This document shows, piece by piece, positions 34,909 to 43,453 of a stretch of 64,000 nt of DNA. The stretch covers positions 44,465 through 108,464 of the forward strand of contig NZ_JAODMK010000036.1 in the NCBI RefSeq assembly GCF_025465545.1. Direction: 5' to 3'. Numbering within the stretch: position 1 is the first letter of the stretch; each line of letters starts with the position of its first letter. The position numbers and the translations under genes are program-made. The notes beneath the pieces were generated by a model that was given only the letters and a program-made list of their open reading frames with translations, was not told the DNA's origin and searched no databases. This DNA is from Naasia sp. Its GTDB lineage: Bacteria; Actinomycetota; Actinomycetes; Actinomycetales; Microbacteriaceae.

Positions 34909-36099
34909 TCAGAGCGGGCTCGTCTCGTTCGCCCAGGCGGGCTCGATCTGCTGGTTCAGCGGAATCTCGAGGGGATCCTGGTCCGACAGCGTCCACTCCG
35001 GGAGGTGCATCTTCTCGCCGCCACTGAGGGCTGATCGGTGGGAGAGGATACCTGCGCTGGTGATGTTCGCCGCTTGCACTGCGTTGGGAAATGCCTCCTC
35101 CTCCCCCAGCACTGCCATCAGCAGCCGGTGCGCGAGGTGCGGGTGGGATCCCCCGTGCCCGCCCCCCTGGACGAACGAGCGGTGCTCCGACTCTCCTTCC
35201 TGGGAGTAGACGCCGGCGCGCGTGAAGGATCGAATCTCCTCCGGCAGTCGGTTTGCGAAGTCCGGCACCTCGATCGCGTTGGCCTGCTCGCCGAGGTAGA
35301 CAACATGCTGTGCGGCCTCGGTCTGGGACCACTCGAAGGAGCGGATCGAGCCGTATACGTCGAAACTCTCCCGATATTCGCGGGCGACCGCCCACAGGTG
35401 GCGGGTCACCTCGGCCCCCACGTCGGCGCCGAGGAATTTGATGTGCGTTGACTCGATGGCGAAGGGCGAGCCGTAGTTGTCCTTCATCCTGTCGAAAACG
35501 GAACCCGAGCCCAGGGCCTGCACGTACTCTGCCTGATGATGGGCGAGGCCAAGGGTGGGGCCAATAGCATGCGTCGCGTTGTACATCGGAGGCATGCCGT
35601 CCCAATAAGAGGGCCAGCCCGTCATGTCCTGGTGGTGCGAGGCGCGCAGAAACTGCAGCTTGCCGAGCTTGCCGCTGCGGTAGAGGTCTTGGATGAACAG
35701 GAACTCGCGGCTGTAGACCGTGGTCTCCATCATCATGTAGGTCAATCCGGTGCGGCGCTGCGCGTCGACGATGCGCTTGCAGTCCTCGACGGACGTCGCC
35801 ATGGGGATGGTGCAGCCAACATGCTTTCCCGCCTCCAGCGCAGCCACGACTTGGTCCGCGTGCAGTTGAAGGGGTGTGTTGATGTGGATCAAATCGATGC
35901 TCGGGTCCGCGAGCATGTCGTCGTAATCCGTGTAGCGGACCTCGATGCCGAACCGGTCGCCGACCTCGTTCAGCCGCGATTCCGTGCGCTGGCAGATCGC
36001 GTACATCTCGGCGTTCGGGTGCCGCTGATAAATGGGAATGAACTCCGCGCCGAACTCCAGCCCGACGATGCCAACCTTCAGTGTCTTCTGCGAACTCAC
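34909..36099 (-). CDS. Gfo/Idh/MocA family oxidoreductase
   Basis: This is a 396-residue NAD(P)-dependent sugar or polyol oxidoreductase. The N-terminal Rossmann fold starts KVGIVGLEFGAEFIPIY (variant GxxxxG), with DLIHINTPLQLHADQVVAAL and the usual EKP-like position replaced in GKHVGCTIPMATSVEDCK. The missing Glu-Lys-Pro is notable, since its Lys normally assists catalysis. The C-terminal half has metal/substrate-like residues (HQDMTGWPSYWDGMPP, GGGHGGSHPHLAHRLL). GTG at 36099 has AAAGGAA upstream. It is downstream of the GMC/TIM-barrel operon across a 244-bp gap and probably serves the same pathway, for example on 3-keto-glycosides. Confidence 0.85.
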   Translation of the reverse strand: MSSQKTLKVGIVGLEFGAEFIPIYQRHPNAEMYAICQRTESRLNEVGDRFGIEVRYTDYDDMLADPSIDLIHINTPLQLHADQVVAALEAGKHVGCTIPMATSVEDCKRIVDAQRRTGLTYMMMETTVYSREFLFIQDLYRSGKLGKLQFLRASHHQDMTGWPSYWDGMPPMYNATHAIGPTLGLAHHQAEYVQALGSGSVFDRMKDNYGSPFAIESTHIKFLGADVGAEVTRHLWAVAREYRESFDVYGSIRSFEWSQTEAAQHVVYLGEQANAIEVPDFANRLPEEIRSFTRAGVYSQEGESEHRSFVQGGGHGGSHPHLAHRLLMAVLGEEEAFPNAVQAANITSAGILSHRSALSGGEKMHLPEWTLSDQDPLEIPLNQQIEPAWANETSPL

Positions 36100-36343
36100 G
36101 TTGTCGTTCCTTTCTTCAGGGAGGTGCGGCGCAGGCGCGCCGGTCTCGTGCGGGTTTTCCCCGCGTCGACAGTCATATCGAGGCAGGTCAGGGACCAGGT
36201 TTCATCCGGCAGCAACGAGGCGGCGGCAGGTGGGAAACCTGCGATGGCCGCGTACTCCGGACCGGCTGCCGATCACCGCGGTGCAGCGGGCCTCCCGTGG
36301 ACCGGGCTCGCTGGCGAGCGCGGCGACGAGAGGAACGGGCGGC

Positions 36344-38080
36344 TCAGGTGGCATTGACGCCCCGGCGGAAGGTGCCGAGCGCCCCATGCTGGGAAAGCAG
36401 TTGTTCCGAGCTGAAGTACGCGAGCGCCTGGATCGTCTGGTTCGGGTTGTAGCCGCCGTAGCTGACGAACTGTCCGCCCCCGATCGCGTAGAGCCCGCGG
36501 CACTCGTGCACTTCACCGTAGATGTCCGTGACTGAGGTTGCAGGGTCCTCCCCCATGCGGTGGACGCCGACGTCGTGGGTGGACAGGTGGTAGGGCGGGC
36601 GAGGCGAGTCCGTCCAATAGCTCTTCGCGCCCATCTCTCGGGCGATGAGCTCCTTGTACCGCCCCATCAGGGTCACCGAGTCGGCGTCGTGGTCTTCCCA
36701 GTCGTGAGTTATTCGAAGTGCGGGCTGCCCCCAGCGGTCCTTCACAACCGGGTCGAGATCGCAGTAGTGGCGCCGGTACGGGAAGTTCGTCGTCTGGGAG
36801 TACATACGGTGCATGTGCAGGTAGTTGTCGCGCATCCAGTGCTTCAGGTCGAGCCCGAATTTGGGGACGCGAGGGTCCATGTTGTGGTACGCCTCGATCG
36901 GCTGGAGGTCGCCCGTCACACTGATGATCGGCGATCCCCACAAGACCCCGAGATCGTTGTCCGGCACACGCTCCGACGTGAAATCATCGATCGCGCTTGA
37001 GGCGTTGAAGGTGCCGATGAACGGGTTCGTCGCCTCGGGAAGGATGGAGGTGAACCAGCCGAAGTTGTGGGTCATGAAGTGTTGGCCGACTTCCCCGTTC
37101 GCGTTGATGCCCGATACGAGCATCAACCGCACGTTCTCCAGCGCATACGCGGTGAGGATGACGATGGGCGCCTCGACGTCGTGGGGCACGTCGTGCGCGT
37201 CCACGTACGTCACGCCCCGCACCTCGCGACCGTCGGCGGAGCGATTGATCCGCAGCACGCGGCTCTGTGAGCGCAAGTCGAGGTTGCCCGTCGCCTTTGC
37301 CTCCGGAACCGAAGTGACCTGGGTGGTGGACTTGGCCTTCACGTGGCAGGGGAAGCCGTGGCAGAACCCGCAGTTCACGCAGGCGGAGCGTCCCTTGTAT
37401 TCGACTGAATTGAGAGCCAGGGGCTGACGGAATGGGTGCATGCCGAGCCGCTTCGTCGCCTCGACGAAGGGAACGTCGCCCGGGCCTTGGGTGATCGGCG
37501 GCATCGGGTAATCGTTTCGCCGGGGAGGGTCGAAGGGGTTGGTGCCCTCCGCGAGCACGCCCCGGACGTTCCCCGCTCGACCCGAGATGCCTTGCTCGTG
37601 CTCCACCATCTCGTAGTAGGGCTCGAGGTCGTCGTAGCTGATCGGCCAGTCGGCCACGGTCGACCCTTCGGGCAGCGCCTGCTCCCCGAATCTCTCGGCG
37701 ATGGCTGACTTCATGCGGAAGTCGGCCTCCCTGAAGCGATACGCGGCGCATCCCCAGTGAAGGGTGCCCCCGCCTGTTCCGATCGACGGGAGCCCGTACA
37801 AGGGTTCGTCGATGCCGAGGGCGCCGGCTGACCATGGGAGAACCCGCGCCCGTGCGTTCTCGTCGGGACGCCAGGTGACCGGGTCGACGTTCACGCCCGC
37901 GACGATCGCTCCGCGCTGGTAGTAGCGCAGCTCGTCGTGCTTGATCTCGAAGTCGTCCTGCGTGTAGTCGGGCCCCTTCTCCAGCCCGAGCACCTTGGCC
38001 CCTGCCTTTGTGAGCTGCTCGGCAAGGATGCCGCCGGCCGAACCCATTCCGACGATGATCGCGTCATACCGGTCGGTCAC
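36344..38080 (-). CDS. GMC-type FAD-dependent sugar/glycoside oxidoreductase with a Cys cluster
   Basis: This 578-residue flavoprotein has an FAD loop GMGSAGGILAEQL (about 10-22), LYGLPSIGTGGGTLHWGCAA, a Cys-rich motif at Cys234/237/240/245 (CVNCGFCHGFPCH), C-terminal HDVGVHRMGEDP with the likely active-site His, and GGYNPNQTIQALAY. The gluconate-2-dehydrogenase/FAD-glucose dehydrogenase branch of GMC proteins has a comparable Cys motif that can carry an Fe-S cluster and a small helper subunit, encoded here by the overlapping upstream gene (GTGA). Such enzymes oxidise hydroxyls of sugars and glycosides, often at C3, and pass electrons to the membrane. Substrate is unknown. No Tat or Sec signal is seen on this subunit. 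Confidence 0.9.
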   Translation of the reverse strand: MTDRYDAIIVGMGSAGGILAEQLTKAGAKVLGLEKGPDYTQDDFEIKHDELRYYQRGAIVAGVNVDPVTWRPDENARARVLPWSAGALGIDEPLYGLPSIGTGGGTLHWGCAAYRFREADFRMKSAIAERFGEQALPEGSTVADWPISYDDLEPYYEMVEHEQGISGRAGNVRGVLAEGTNPFDPPRRNDYPMPPITQGPGDVPFVEATKRLGMHPFRQPLALNSVEYKGRSACVNCGFCHGFPCHVKAKSTTQVTSVPEAKATGNLDLRSQSRVLRINRSADGREVRGVTYVDAHDVPHDVEAPIVILTAYALENVRLMLVSGINANGEVGQHFMTHNFGWFTSILPEATNPFIGTFNASSAIDDFTSERVPDNDLGVLWGSPIISVTGDLQPIEAYHNMDPRVPKFGLDLKHWMRDNYLHMHRMYSQTTNFPYRRHYCDLDPVVKDRWGQPALRITHDWEDHDADSVTLMGRYKELIAREMGAKSYWTDSPRPPYHLSTHDVGVHRMGEDPATSVTDIYGEVHECRGLYAIGGGQFVSYGGYNPNQTIQALAYFSSEQLLSQHGALGTFRRGVNAT

Positions 38081-38631
38081 CGCGTGCCTCCGATGCGCGT
38101 GTAGAGGTCCTTCACGGTCAGGATCGGGATGCTCTTGGCATCCACCCCGGGCCGCATCTGCTCTGGGCTGTACCCCCACTGGGCGCCGGGGAAGCCGACG
38201 AGCTTCCAGCCCACCACGCCCCGGTTTCCTCCATAGGCGGGGTCACCGAAGAAGCCCTGGACGGTGTGCTCCCTCACGATCCGGTAGAACTGGCCGAGAA
38301 AGTCCGACGGGTCCGCGCGAGACACCTGGTCGAGGGATGCCACAACGTCCCGCTGCTGTTCCTCGCTCAGCTGCACGAACCCCACGCTGTAGCGACCAGC
38401 GACGAGGTCCGCCAACTCCCTCAGCCCAGTCCGGTACACCGACTGCAGGTCTCTCATGAAACCGGCAAGGGAGCGGTCGATGTAGCTGGTAACTGCAGCT
38501 TCGCGCGCTCCGGGCGATCCCGCCTCTGACGGGATGATCTGCGCGGTGAACGCGTCGATCATCGCCGCCTGGGCGGGGTTGAGGAAGAGCAGTGCGTCGT
38601 CGAGGGCGTAAGCGGACCCCATCATCGTCAT
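38077..38631 (-). CDS. gluconate 2-dehydrogenase subunit 3 family protein
   Basis: This is the 184-residue small subunit partner of the GMC oxidoreductase (PF13618-like). Typical features are an N-terminal FLNPAQAAMIDAFTAQIIPS and the C-terminal YGGNRGVVGWKLVGFPGAQW. In characterised relatives this subunit carries a Tat signal and helps export or maturation of the flavoprotein; here the N-terminus lacks a twin-Arg motif or clear signal, so the complex may be cytoplasmic. The ATG at 38631 overlaps the stop of the isomerase gene (ATGA), and its stop overlaps the GMC start (GTGA), so all three are translationally coupled. Confidence 0.88.
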   Translation of the reverse strand: MTMMGSAYALDDALLFLNPAQAAMIDAFTAQIIPSEAGSPGAREAAVTSYIDRSLAGFMRDLQSVYRTGLRELADLVAGRYSVGFVQLSEEQQRDVVASLDQVSRADPSDFLGQFYRIVREHTVQGFFGDPAYGGNRGVVGWKLVGFPGAQWGYSPEQMRPGVDAKSIPILTVKDLYTRIGGTR

Positions 38632-39494
38632 TCCTTCTTGCTCGCTTTCGCGTGCTCCGCGAGCTTCGATTCCACGAGCGGACGGAGGTACTCGATCGAG
38701 GTACGGGCGTCCTCGTCGGGTTCTATCCCCCGGCGATGGAAGCCCGTCTCCATAGTGAGGTAACCGTCGAAGCCGGTGTCGATGAGAGCGTCGATCAGGG
38801 AGGGGAAGTCCCCGACACCAGAGCCGGGAGGCAGCCGGTCGTTGTCGGAGATGTGGACGTGCTTCAGGTTCTCGCCCATCCTGTAGACATAGTCGCTCAT
38901 GACTTCCCTGCTATAGAGAGCGTGGAAGGTATCGAACATGAGCTTCACGTTCGGCTTGTTCACATCTTCCATGAGCTCGATGGCGTCGTCCGCGTGCATG
39001 CAGAGGTTGGTGTCGTGAGACGTCGGCTCGATGACCAGTGTCACCCCAGTGTGGGCGATCCGGTCTGCCACTTCAGTGAGCACCTCCCGGCTCCACTTCC
39101 AAGCCTGCCGACGGGACGTGCCGAAGATGATCCAGCCGGGTAGGTAGATCAGGGTCTTGCCGCCCCATTCGGCCGTGAGCTCGGCGAGGTCCACGTAGTG
39201 CTCGACTGTGGCGCGGCGCTCCTCGATGTTGGGCGAGGCGGGGTTGTTGCCGGGACCGCCGGACGGGGCGGGCAGCATGCTCGAGAGCGAAATGCCATGC
39301 TCGTCGAGCAGCTCGCGGACCCGCCTGCGCCGGTCCTTGCTGAGGTGGGGAGGGTAGGCGTGCGGCGCCGCCGCCCCGATCTCTATTCCGTCGTACCCCA
39401 TCCCAGCGATGCGCTTGATCGTCTCATCGAGGGTGTAGGCGGGCACCCACACGTAGAAGCTGGAGTAGGCCCAGGTGTTGTAGGAGATTTTCAT
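38628..39494 (-). CDS. sugar phosphate isomerase/epimerase-like TIM barrel
   Basis: This is a 288-residue protein of the AP-endonuclease-2/xylose-isomerase-like TIM barrel family. Metal ligands are visible in order: Glu in TLVIEPTSHDTN, Asp/His in KLMFDTFHALYS, His in LKHVHISDND and Glu in YLTMETGFHRRG. Family members isomerise, epimerise or eliminate sugars and keto-sugars; CarB-like subunits of C-glycoside deglycosidases belong here. The linkage to a GMC oxidase and a Gfo/Idh protein fits a 3-keto-glycoside or keto-polyol pathway. It is the first gene of the operon, with AAAGGGAACCG before the ATG. Confidence 0.88.
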   Translation of the reverse strand: MKISYNTWAYSSFYVWVPAYTLDETIKRIAGMGYDGIEIGAAAPHAYPPHLSKDRRRRVRELLDEHGISLSSMLPAPSGGPGNNPASPNIEERRATVEHYVDLAELTAEWGGKTLIYLPGWIIFGTSRRQAWKWSREVLTEVADRIAHTGVTLVIEPTSHDTNLCMHADDAIELMEDVNKPNVKLMFDTFHALYSREVMSDYVYRMGENLKHVHISDNDRLPPGSGVGDFPSLIDALIDTGFDGYLTMETGFHRRGIEPDEDARTSIEYLRPLVESKLAEHAKASKKE

Positions 39495-39920
39495 CGGTTC
39501 CCTTTCGTTTCAGGCTCGTTCGCTGGGCTGCGCGGCCGCCGTTGTCGTGCACGCGATGCCGAGGCGTTCGGCGGCCGCTGGTCCCTCGGTTCTCGCAGAC
39601 TCGCCGTCGATGAGGACCTCGCCAGTCATTGGGTGATGGGCGCCGGACAGGTTTCGAGTGAGGGGGACTTGCCTGCGCCGTTGTCCCGATGAGCGCCAGG
39701 ACCTTGCCGGGATGCACGGACAAGTCAGACCGTGCCGGGCCTGCATGCCCGGAAAGTGCTTCGCCACTTCGCTGACGTGAAGTCGAGACGTCACCGTTGA
39801 CCCCGTTTTCCGGTTGTTTACCACTCTCGACCCAGCTAGCGGGTCTTCGGGTACTGTATGAGCGACCAGCACGACGAAAAAGTGCCCGATTAATGTTCTT
39901 TTGGGCATATATCCGTCGAA
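39495..39920. promoter_or_regulatory. divergent region between the isomerase operon and the ROK gene
   Basis: Besides the ATPase relic (39531-39790), the last ~130 bp are A/T-richer than the surroundings and probably hold the ROK promoter. They contain CACGAC at 39870-39875, then GCCCGATTAATGTT at 39884-39897. The latter sits in an inverted repeat TGCCC...GGGCA (39883-39907). A very similar arrangement lies upstream of the importer operon at 47468-47493. A shared binding site for the ROK regulator is the simplest reading. Confidence 0.5.
39531..39790 (-). pseudogene. decayed fragment of a sugar ABC transporter ATPase
   Basis: On the minus strand, in pieces spread over two or more frames, lie recognisable parts of the N-terminal ATPase domain of an MglA/RbsA-type protein. 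They are SEVAKHFPGMQA, then SVHPGKVLALIG in another frame, a frameshifted Walker A (bases encoding NNGAGKS with one base missing), then NLSGAHHP, GEVLIDGES and AERLGIAC. The rest of the gene is gone. It is a relic of a second importer ATPase; its reading differs from the intact ATPase at 44634-46223, so it is not a recent copy of that gene. Confidence 0.75.
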
Positions 39921-41258
39921 ATGGAATCCGAACGACAAGCCCGGAGGGTAGCGATGGGGTCACTGTGGACCGAGGTGCAACTCCTCAAGCCGGACCAGAA
40001 CCTTGCACCCGACGCGCACGCCGCGCGCAGTGTCATCGCGCGGATGATCGCCGACTCTCCCGCGGTGAGCAGGCGGGACATAGTGGAGGTTACGGGGCTC
40101 GCGCGCTCCACGATCGACGGCCACCTCCAGGTGCTCTTCGACGCAGGACTGATCGAGGACGCTGGCCTCGGCGGCAGTCCGACGCGGGGGCGGCCCGCGC
40201 AGGTGTTCCGAATCGGCACCGCGCGCGGGGTCGTTCTCGTCGCCGATGTCGCGGTAGAGACGACCCGGCTCGCGATCGCGACGTTGGACAAGAACATGGT
40301 GGACAGCACCGAAGTCGCCATACGGGTCGATGTCGGCCCAGACGAGCTGCTCCGCGCTCTGGCTGGTGAGTTCACGGCTCTCCTCGAGAGGAACGGGCTC
40401 GGCCTCGGAGATTGCCTGGCGCTCTCGGTCGGCCTGCCCGGGCCAGTCGACTCTCATCTGGGCTTCGCGGTGCGCCCGCCGCTGATGCCGGGATGGGACG
40501 GCTACGGAGTGTGCGCATTCATGGCGCAGGCGTTCGGGTGCGACGTGATCGTCGACAACGACGTCAATCTCATGGCCCTCGGCGAGGCGCGCGCACTGGG
40601 TGGAGAACACCTCCCGCTCCTCATGATGCATCTGGGGACGGGAGTCGGCGCTGGTTTCGTCGGCGAGGACGGGCGCCTCTTGCATGGGGCAGACGGCGCG
40701 GCCGCCGATGTCGGTCACATCCAGGTGCGCGGCACGGCGGAGCAGAAGAATGTCCTGTGCAGCTGCGGCAACCGCGGCTGCATAGAGGCAGTAGCGTCGG
40801 TTCCCGCCATGGCGGCACGGGTCTCAGCTGCGTCGTCCTCCCCGGTGAATTCCGAACAGCTGCTGGAGCGACTCGTTCGGGGGGACGCCACCACGGTGAG
40901 CACGGTCCGCGAGACGGCTGCGCTTCTCGGCCGCACCATCGCCGATCTCGTGAACTTCTGCAATCCGGCGCGAATCGTGCTCAACGGCGCAGTGACTGAC
41001 TGCACGGAAGACGTGCTGGCACAGGTCAGGAGCGTGGTCTACCAGCAGGCCCAGCCACTCGCGACTCGAAATCTCTCCGTCGTTCACAGCCGCCTCGGCT
41101 CAGAAGCCGGTCTCATCGGCGGAATGATATCGGGGATCGAGCAGGTCCTCTCGCCTCGGGGAATTCAGTACCACACGCGCTCGACCTCCTCGAACATGCT
41201 TCCGCTTGGGCTCGATCCCATGGCACAGCTCAAGGTCTCGGCCCGCGCCAGCCGTTAG
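39921..41258 (+). CDS. ROK family transcriptional regulator
   Basis: This is a sugar-responsive repressor/activator of the NagC/XylR/Mlc type, 445 residues from the ATG at 39921 (an ATG at 39954 is an alternative). The N-terminal winged helix shows SRRDIVEVTGLARSTIDGHL. The ROK domain has VDNDVNLMALGEARALGGEH, HLGTGVGAGFVGEDG and the zinc motif CSCGNRGCIEAVAS. Such proteins sense a sugar or sugar phosphate. Located between the isomerase/GMC operon and the importer operon, it is the best candidate regulator of both; similar sequence elements precede its own gene and the importer operon. Confidence 0.9.
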   Translation: MESERQARRVAMGSLWTEVQLLKPDQNLAPDAHAARSVIARMIADSPAVSRRDIVEVTGLARSTIDGHLQVLFDAGLIEDAGLGGSPTRGRPAQVFRIGTARGVVLVADVAVETTRLAIATLDKNMVDSTEVAIRVDVGPDELLRALAGEFTALLERNGLGLGDCLALSVGLPGPVDSHLGFAVRPPLMPGWDGYGVCAFMAQAFGCDVIVDNDVNLMALGEARALGGEHLPLLMMHLGTGVGAGFVGEDGRLLHGADGAAADVGHIQVRGTAEQKNVLCSCGNRGCIEAVASVPAMAARVSAASSSPVNSEQLLERLVRGDATTVSTVRETAALLGRTIADLVNFCNPARIVLNGAVTDCTEDVLAQVRSVVYQQAQPLATRNLSVVHSRLGSEAGLIGGMISGIEQVLSPRGIQYHTRSTSSNMLPLGLDPMAQLKVSARASR

Positions 41259-41378
41259 CCGGCCATCCGCCGAGGGTCGCCTGCACCGGTGCTGATCTCA
41301 GCCCGGCAGCCGCGATGCAGTAAGGGTGTTGCGATCAGCGTCCTGATGGGTCCGTGACCAGATGCCGGCGTGAGCCGA

Positions 41379-42278
41379 TCACCGAATCCCATGGTCGAAG
41401 TCACTCTTCACGCTCATGATGGACTCGTCGTTGATAGGGCTCATGTTCATCCCCGGCAGCAGACCGTGCCCGGCGTCGACCTTCAATTCGAGTCCGGTGA
41501 TGTGCTCGGCCTGATCCGAAGCAAGCCATACGACGGCATTGGCGATGGCGTCGGGCGGAAGCATCGTGCGGCCCCTGAGCGCGTTCCAGCCGAGCACCGC
41601 AGAGAGCACGTCCTCCCGCGATGCGTCAGGGCGACCGCCGATGATGCCACGGCTGACCTGATTGTTGTGCATCGGGCTGTCGACCGGTCCCGGGAGGACG
41701 GCGTTGACCCGTATGTTGAAGGGTGCAAGCTCCAGCGCAGCTGATCGCATAATCCCCAGAACACCGTGCTTGGCCGCCGCATAGTGCAAGAAGTTGGTCG
41801 CACCCTCGACTGCATTGATCGAAGCGGAATAGATGACCACTCCCGTCAATCGTTCCATCATGTGCGGGGCGACTGCCTTCGTGGTCTGCCATGCCCCCGT
41901 CAGGTTGATGGCGATCATCTCGTCCCACTCTGCCTGTGAGATGTCCCAGAACGACTTCGCGGCGTACACGCCAGCATTGGCGACGACTATATCGATGTGG
42001 CCGAGTTCAGCGATCGCGTTCCGCACCACACGTGCCATGTCCTCCTCGTTGCGAACGTCGGCGACTTCGGCGACGCAGCGCCGCCCCAATGCACGAACCA
42101 ACGCGGCCGTTTCATGCAGATCCTTCTCCGATCCCATGCCGTAGGGGATCGTCTCCACGTCGTGCGCCACGTCACTGATGACGACGTCCGCGCCCTCAGC
42201 CGCGAAGCGCTTGGCCATGGCTCTGCCCTGGCCACGTGCGCCTCCGGTGATCCAGACAACTTTTCCTTGGAATTGCAT
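41379..42278 (-). CDS. mycofactocin-coupled SDR family oxidoreductase
   Basis: This 299-residue SDR has TGGARGQGRAMAKRF for cofactor binding, an acidic VISDVAHDV after strand two, then the inserted segment IPYGMGSEKDLHETAALVRA that marks mycofactocin-dependent SDRs (TIGR03971 type), which hold NAD tightly and need mycofactocin as the outside electron acceptor. Further motifs are VVANAGVYAAKS, catalytic Ser in IYSASINAVEG, YAAAKHGVLGIM and VDAGHGLLPG. The substrate alcohol is unknown. It is the last gene of the importer operon, 13 bp after the aldo/keto reductase, and shares the island with a full mft locus, which strongly supports the functional link. Confidence 0.88.
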   Translation of the reverse strand: MQFQGKVVWITGGARGQGRAMAKRFAAEGADVVISDVAHDVETIPYGMGSEKDLHETAALVRALGRRCVAEVADVRNEEDMARVVRNAIAELGHIDIVVANAGVYAAKSFWDISQAEWDEMIAINLTGAWQTTKAVAPHMMERLTGVVIYSASINAVEGATNFLHYAAAKHGVLGIMRSAALELAPFNIRVNAVLPGPVDSPMHNNQVSRGIIGGRPDASREDVLSAVLGWNALRGRTMLPPDAIANAVVWLASDQAEHITGLELKVDAGHGLLPGMNMSPINDESIMSVKSDFDHGIR

Positions 42279-42291
42279 TCTTGATCTCCAG

Positions 42292-43413
42292 TCAGAGTCG
42301 GTGGTTGTCGAGGAGGTGGTGCTTGCCGCTCGTCTTGAAGGACCGAATGAGCTGCGAGTTGATCATGTCCAGCGGGAATCCCAGCTCGATCTCGCTGACC
42401 CGGTCGAGTTCCTCCATCTGATCTGCGTCGAGCCGGATCCCCAACGACGCGATGTTCTCGTCGAGCTGAGCAGCAGTCCGCGCACCGAGGATGGGGACGA
42501 CGACACCGAAGCGATCCGCCTGTTGGCGCACCCATGCGAGCGCTACCTGCGCATTCTTGGCGCCGATCGACTCGGCTACACGAGAGACCACCGTGGCGAT
42601 CTCGGTGTAACGCTGAGCCGTTTCCTCAGGGATCGCGCTGCGGTCAAGGCCACGGCTTCCGACAACCGGCACCATGCTCGTGTCCGTGGTCCGGCGCGGG
42701 TCGGAGATGAGAGCACCTCCGCCGAGAGGGGCCCATGACACCACCGCTAGGTCCAGCGCACGCGCCATCGGAAGTACCTCCCGCTCAGATGTCCTCTGCA
42801 CCAGGCTGTACTCGACCTGCACCGCGACAACCGGAGCCCACCCGCGCAACTGCGCCAACGTGCTCGCTTGCGCTGTGACCCAGGCCGGGGTGTCGGAGAG
42901 AGCGATGTATCGCACCTTGCCCGCGCTTACCAGGTCGTCGAGGGACCGCATCACCTCATCGACCGGCGTTGTCTCATCCCAGAAGTGCAAGTAGAAGAGA
43001 TCGATGAAATCGGTGCCCAGGCGCTTGAGGCTCTCCTCGACGGACCTGATCATGTTCTTGCGACTGTTTCCGCTGCGGCTGATATCTCCCGAAGCAGTCG
43101 GATTTGCTCGCGCCTTCCCCTCCGGCGCGCCGGTCGAACGGGAGTACCCGCCGACTTCGCCCGAGTACTTGGTCGCCAGCACGAAGTGGTCCCGATCCGA
43201 CCCCATGAACTCCTTGAGCATCCGCTCGGAGTTGCCGTCCTGATAGATGTTCGCGGTGTCGAGGAAAGTTCCCCCCGCCTCTGCGAAGGAGTCGAAAACC
43301 TCTTTCGCTTCCGCTTGCGCGCTCCCCCATCCCCAATCGGTGCCGAAGGTCATGGTTCCGAGCGCGACCTCTGAAACCCGCAATCCCGAACGACCGAGCA
43401 ATTTATACCGCAC
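42292..43413 (-). CDS. aldo/keto reductase
   Basis: This is a 373-residue AKR barrel. The catalytic tetrad is visible: Asp and Tyr in FLDTANIYQDGNSERML, Lys in LATKYSGEVGG and His in FYLHFWDETTP. C-terminal NADP-binding residues fall in VPILGARTAAQLDENIAS. It is slightly longer than the usual ~330. It lies within the importer operon (36 bp after the permease, 13 bp before the SDR) and probably acts on the imported sugar or its keto derivative, as dehydrogenase or reductase. Start is GTG at 43413 with GAGAGGAA upstream. Confidence 0.92.
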   Translation of the reverse strand: MRYKLLGRSGLRVSEVALGTMTFGTDWGWGSAQAEAKEVFDSFAEAGGTFLDTANIYQDGNSERMLKEFMGSDRDHFVLATKYSGEVGGYSRSTGAPEGKARANPTASGDISRSGNSRKNMIRSVEESLKRLGTDFIDLFYLHFWDETTPVDEVMRSLDDLVSAGKVRYIALSDTPAWVTAQASTLAQLRGWAPVVAVQVEYSLVQRTSEREVLPMARALDLAVVSWAPLGGGALISDPRRTTDTSMVPVVGSRGLDRSAIPEETAQRYTEIATVVSRVAESIGAKNAQVALAWVRQQADRFGVVVPILGARTAAQLDENIASLGIRLDADQMEELDRVSEIELGFPLDMINSQLIRSFKTSGKHHLLDNHRL

Positions 43414-43427
43414 GACTCTGTTCCTCT

Positions 43428-43453
43428 CTGATCCGATGATCCGTTTGGATCAG
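43428..43453 (-). repeat. inverted repeat between permease and aldo/keto reductase genes
   Basis: CTGATCC (43428-43434) and GGATCAG (43447-43453) form a perfect 7-bp stem with a 12-base loop, overlapping the permease stop codon. On the minus-strand transcript it would fold just before the aldo/keto reductase ribosome binding site. It lacks a T tract, so it is more likely a processing or stability element, or chance, than a terminator. Confidence 0.4.

Noticed and set aside
34787..35605. 272-codon minus-strand frame overlapping the Gfo/Idh gene
   Set aside because: Arg/Gly/Pro-rich shadow of the Gfo/Idh gene in another frame of the same strand; the Gfo/Idh frame has the family motifs.
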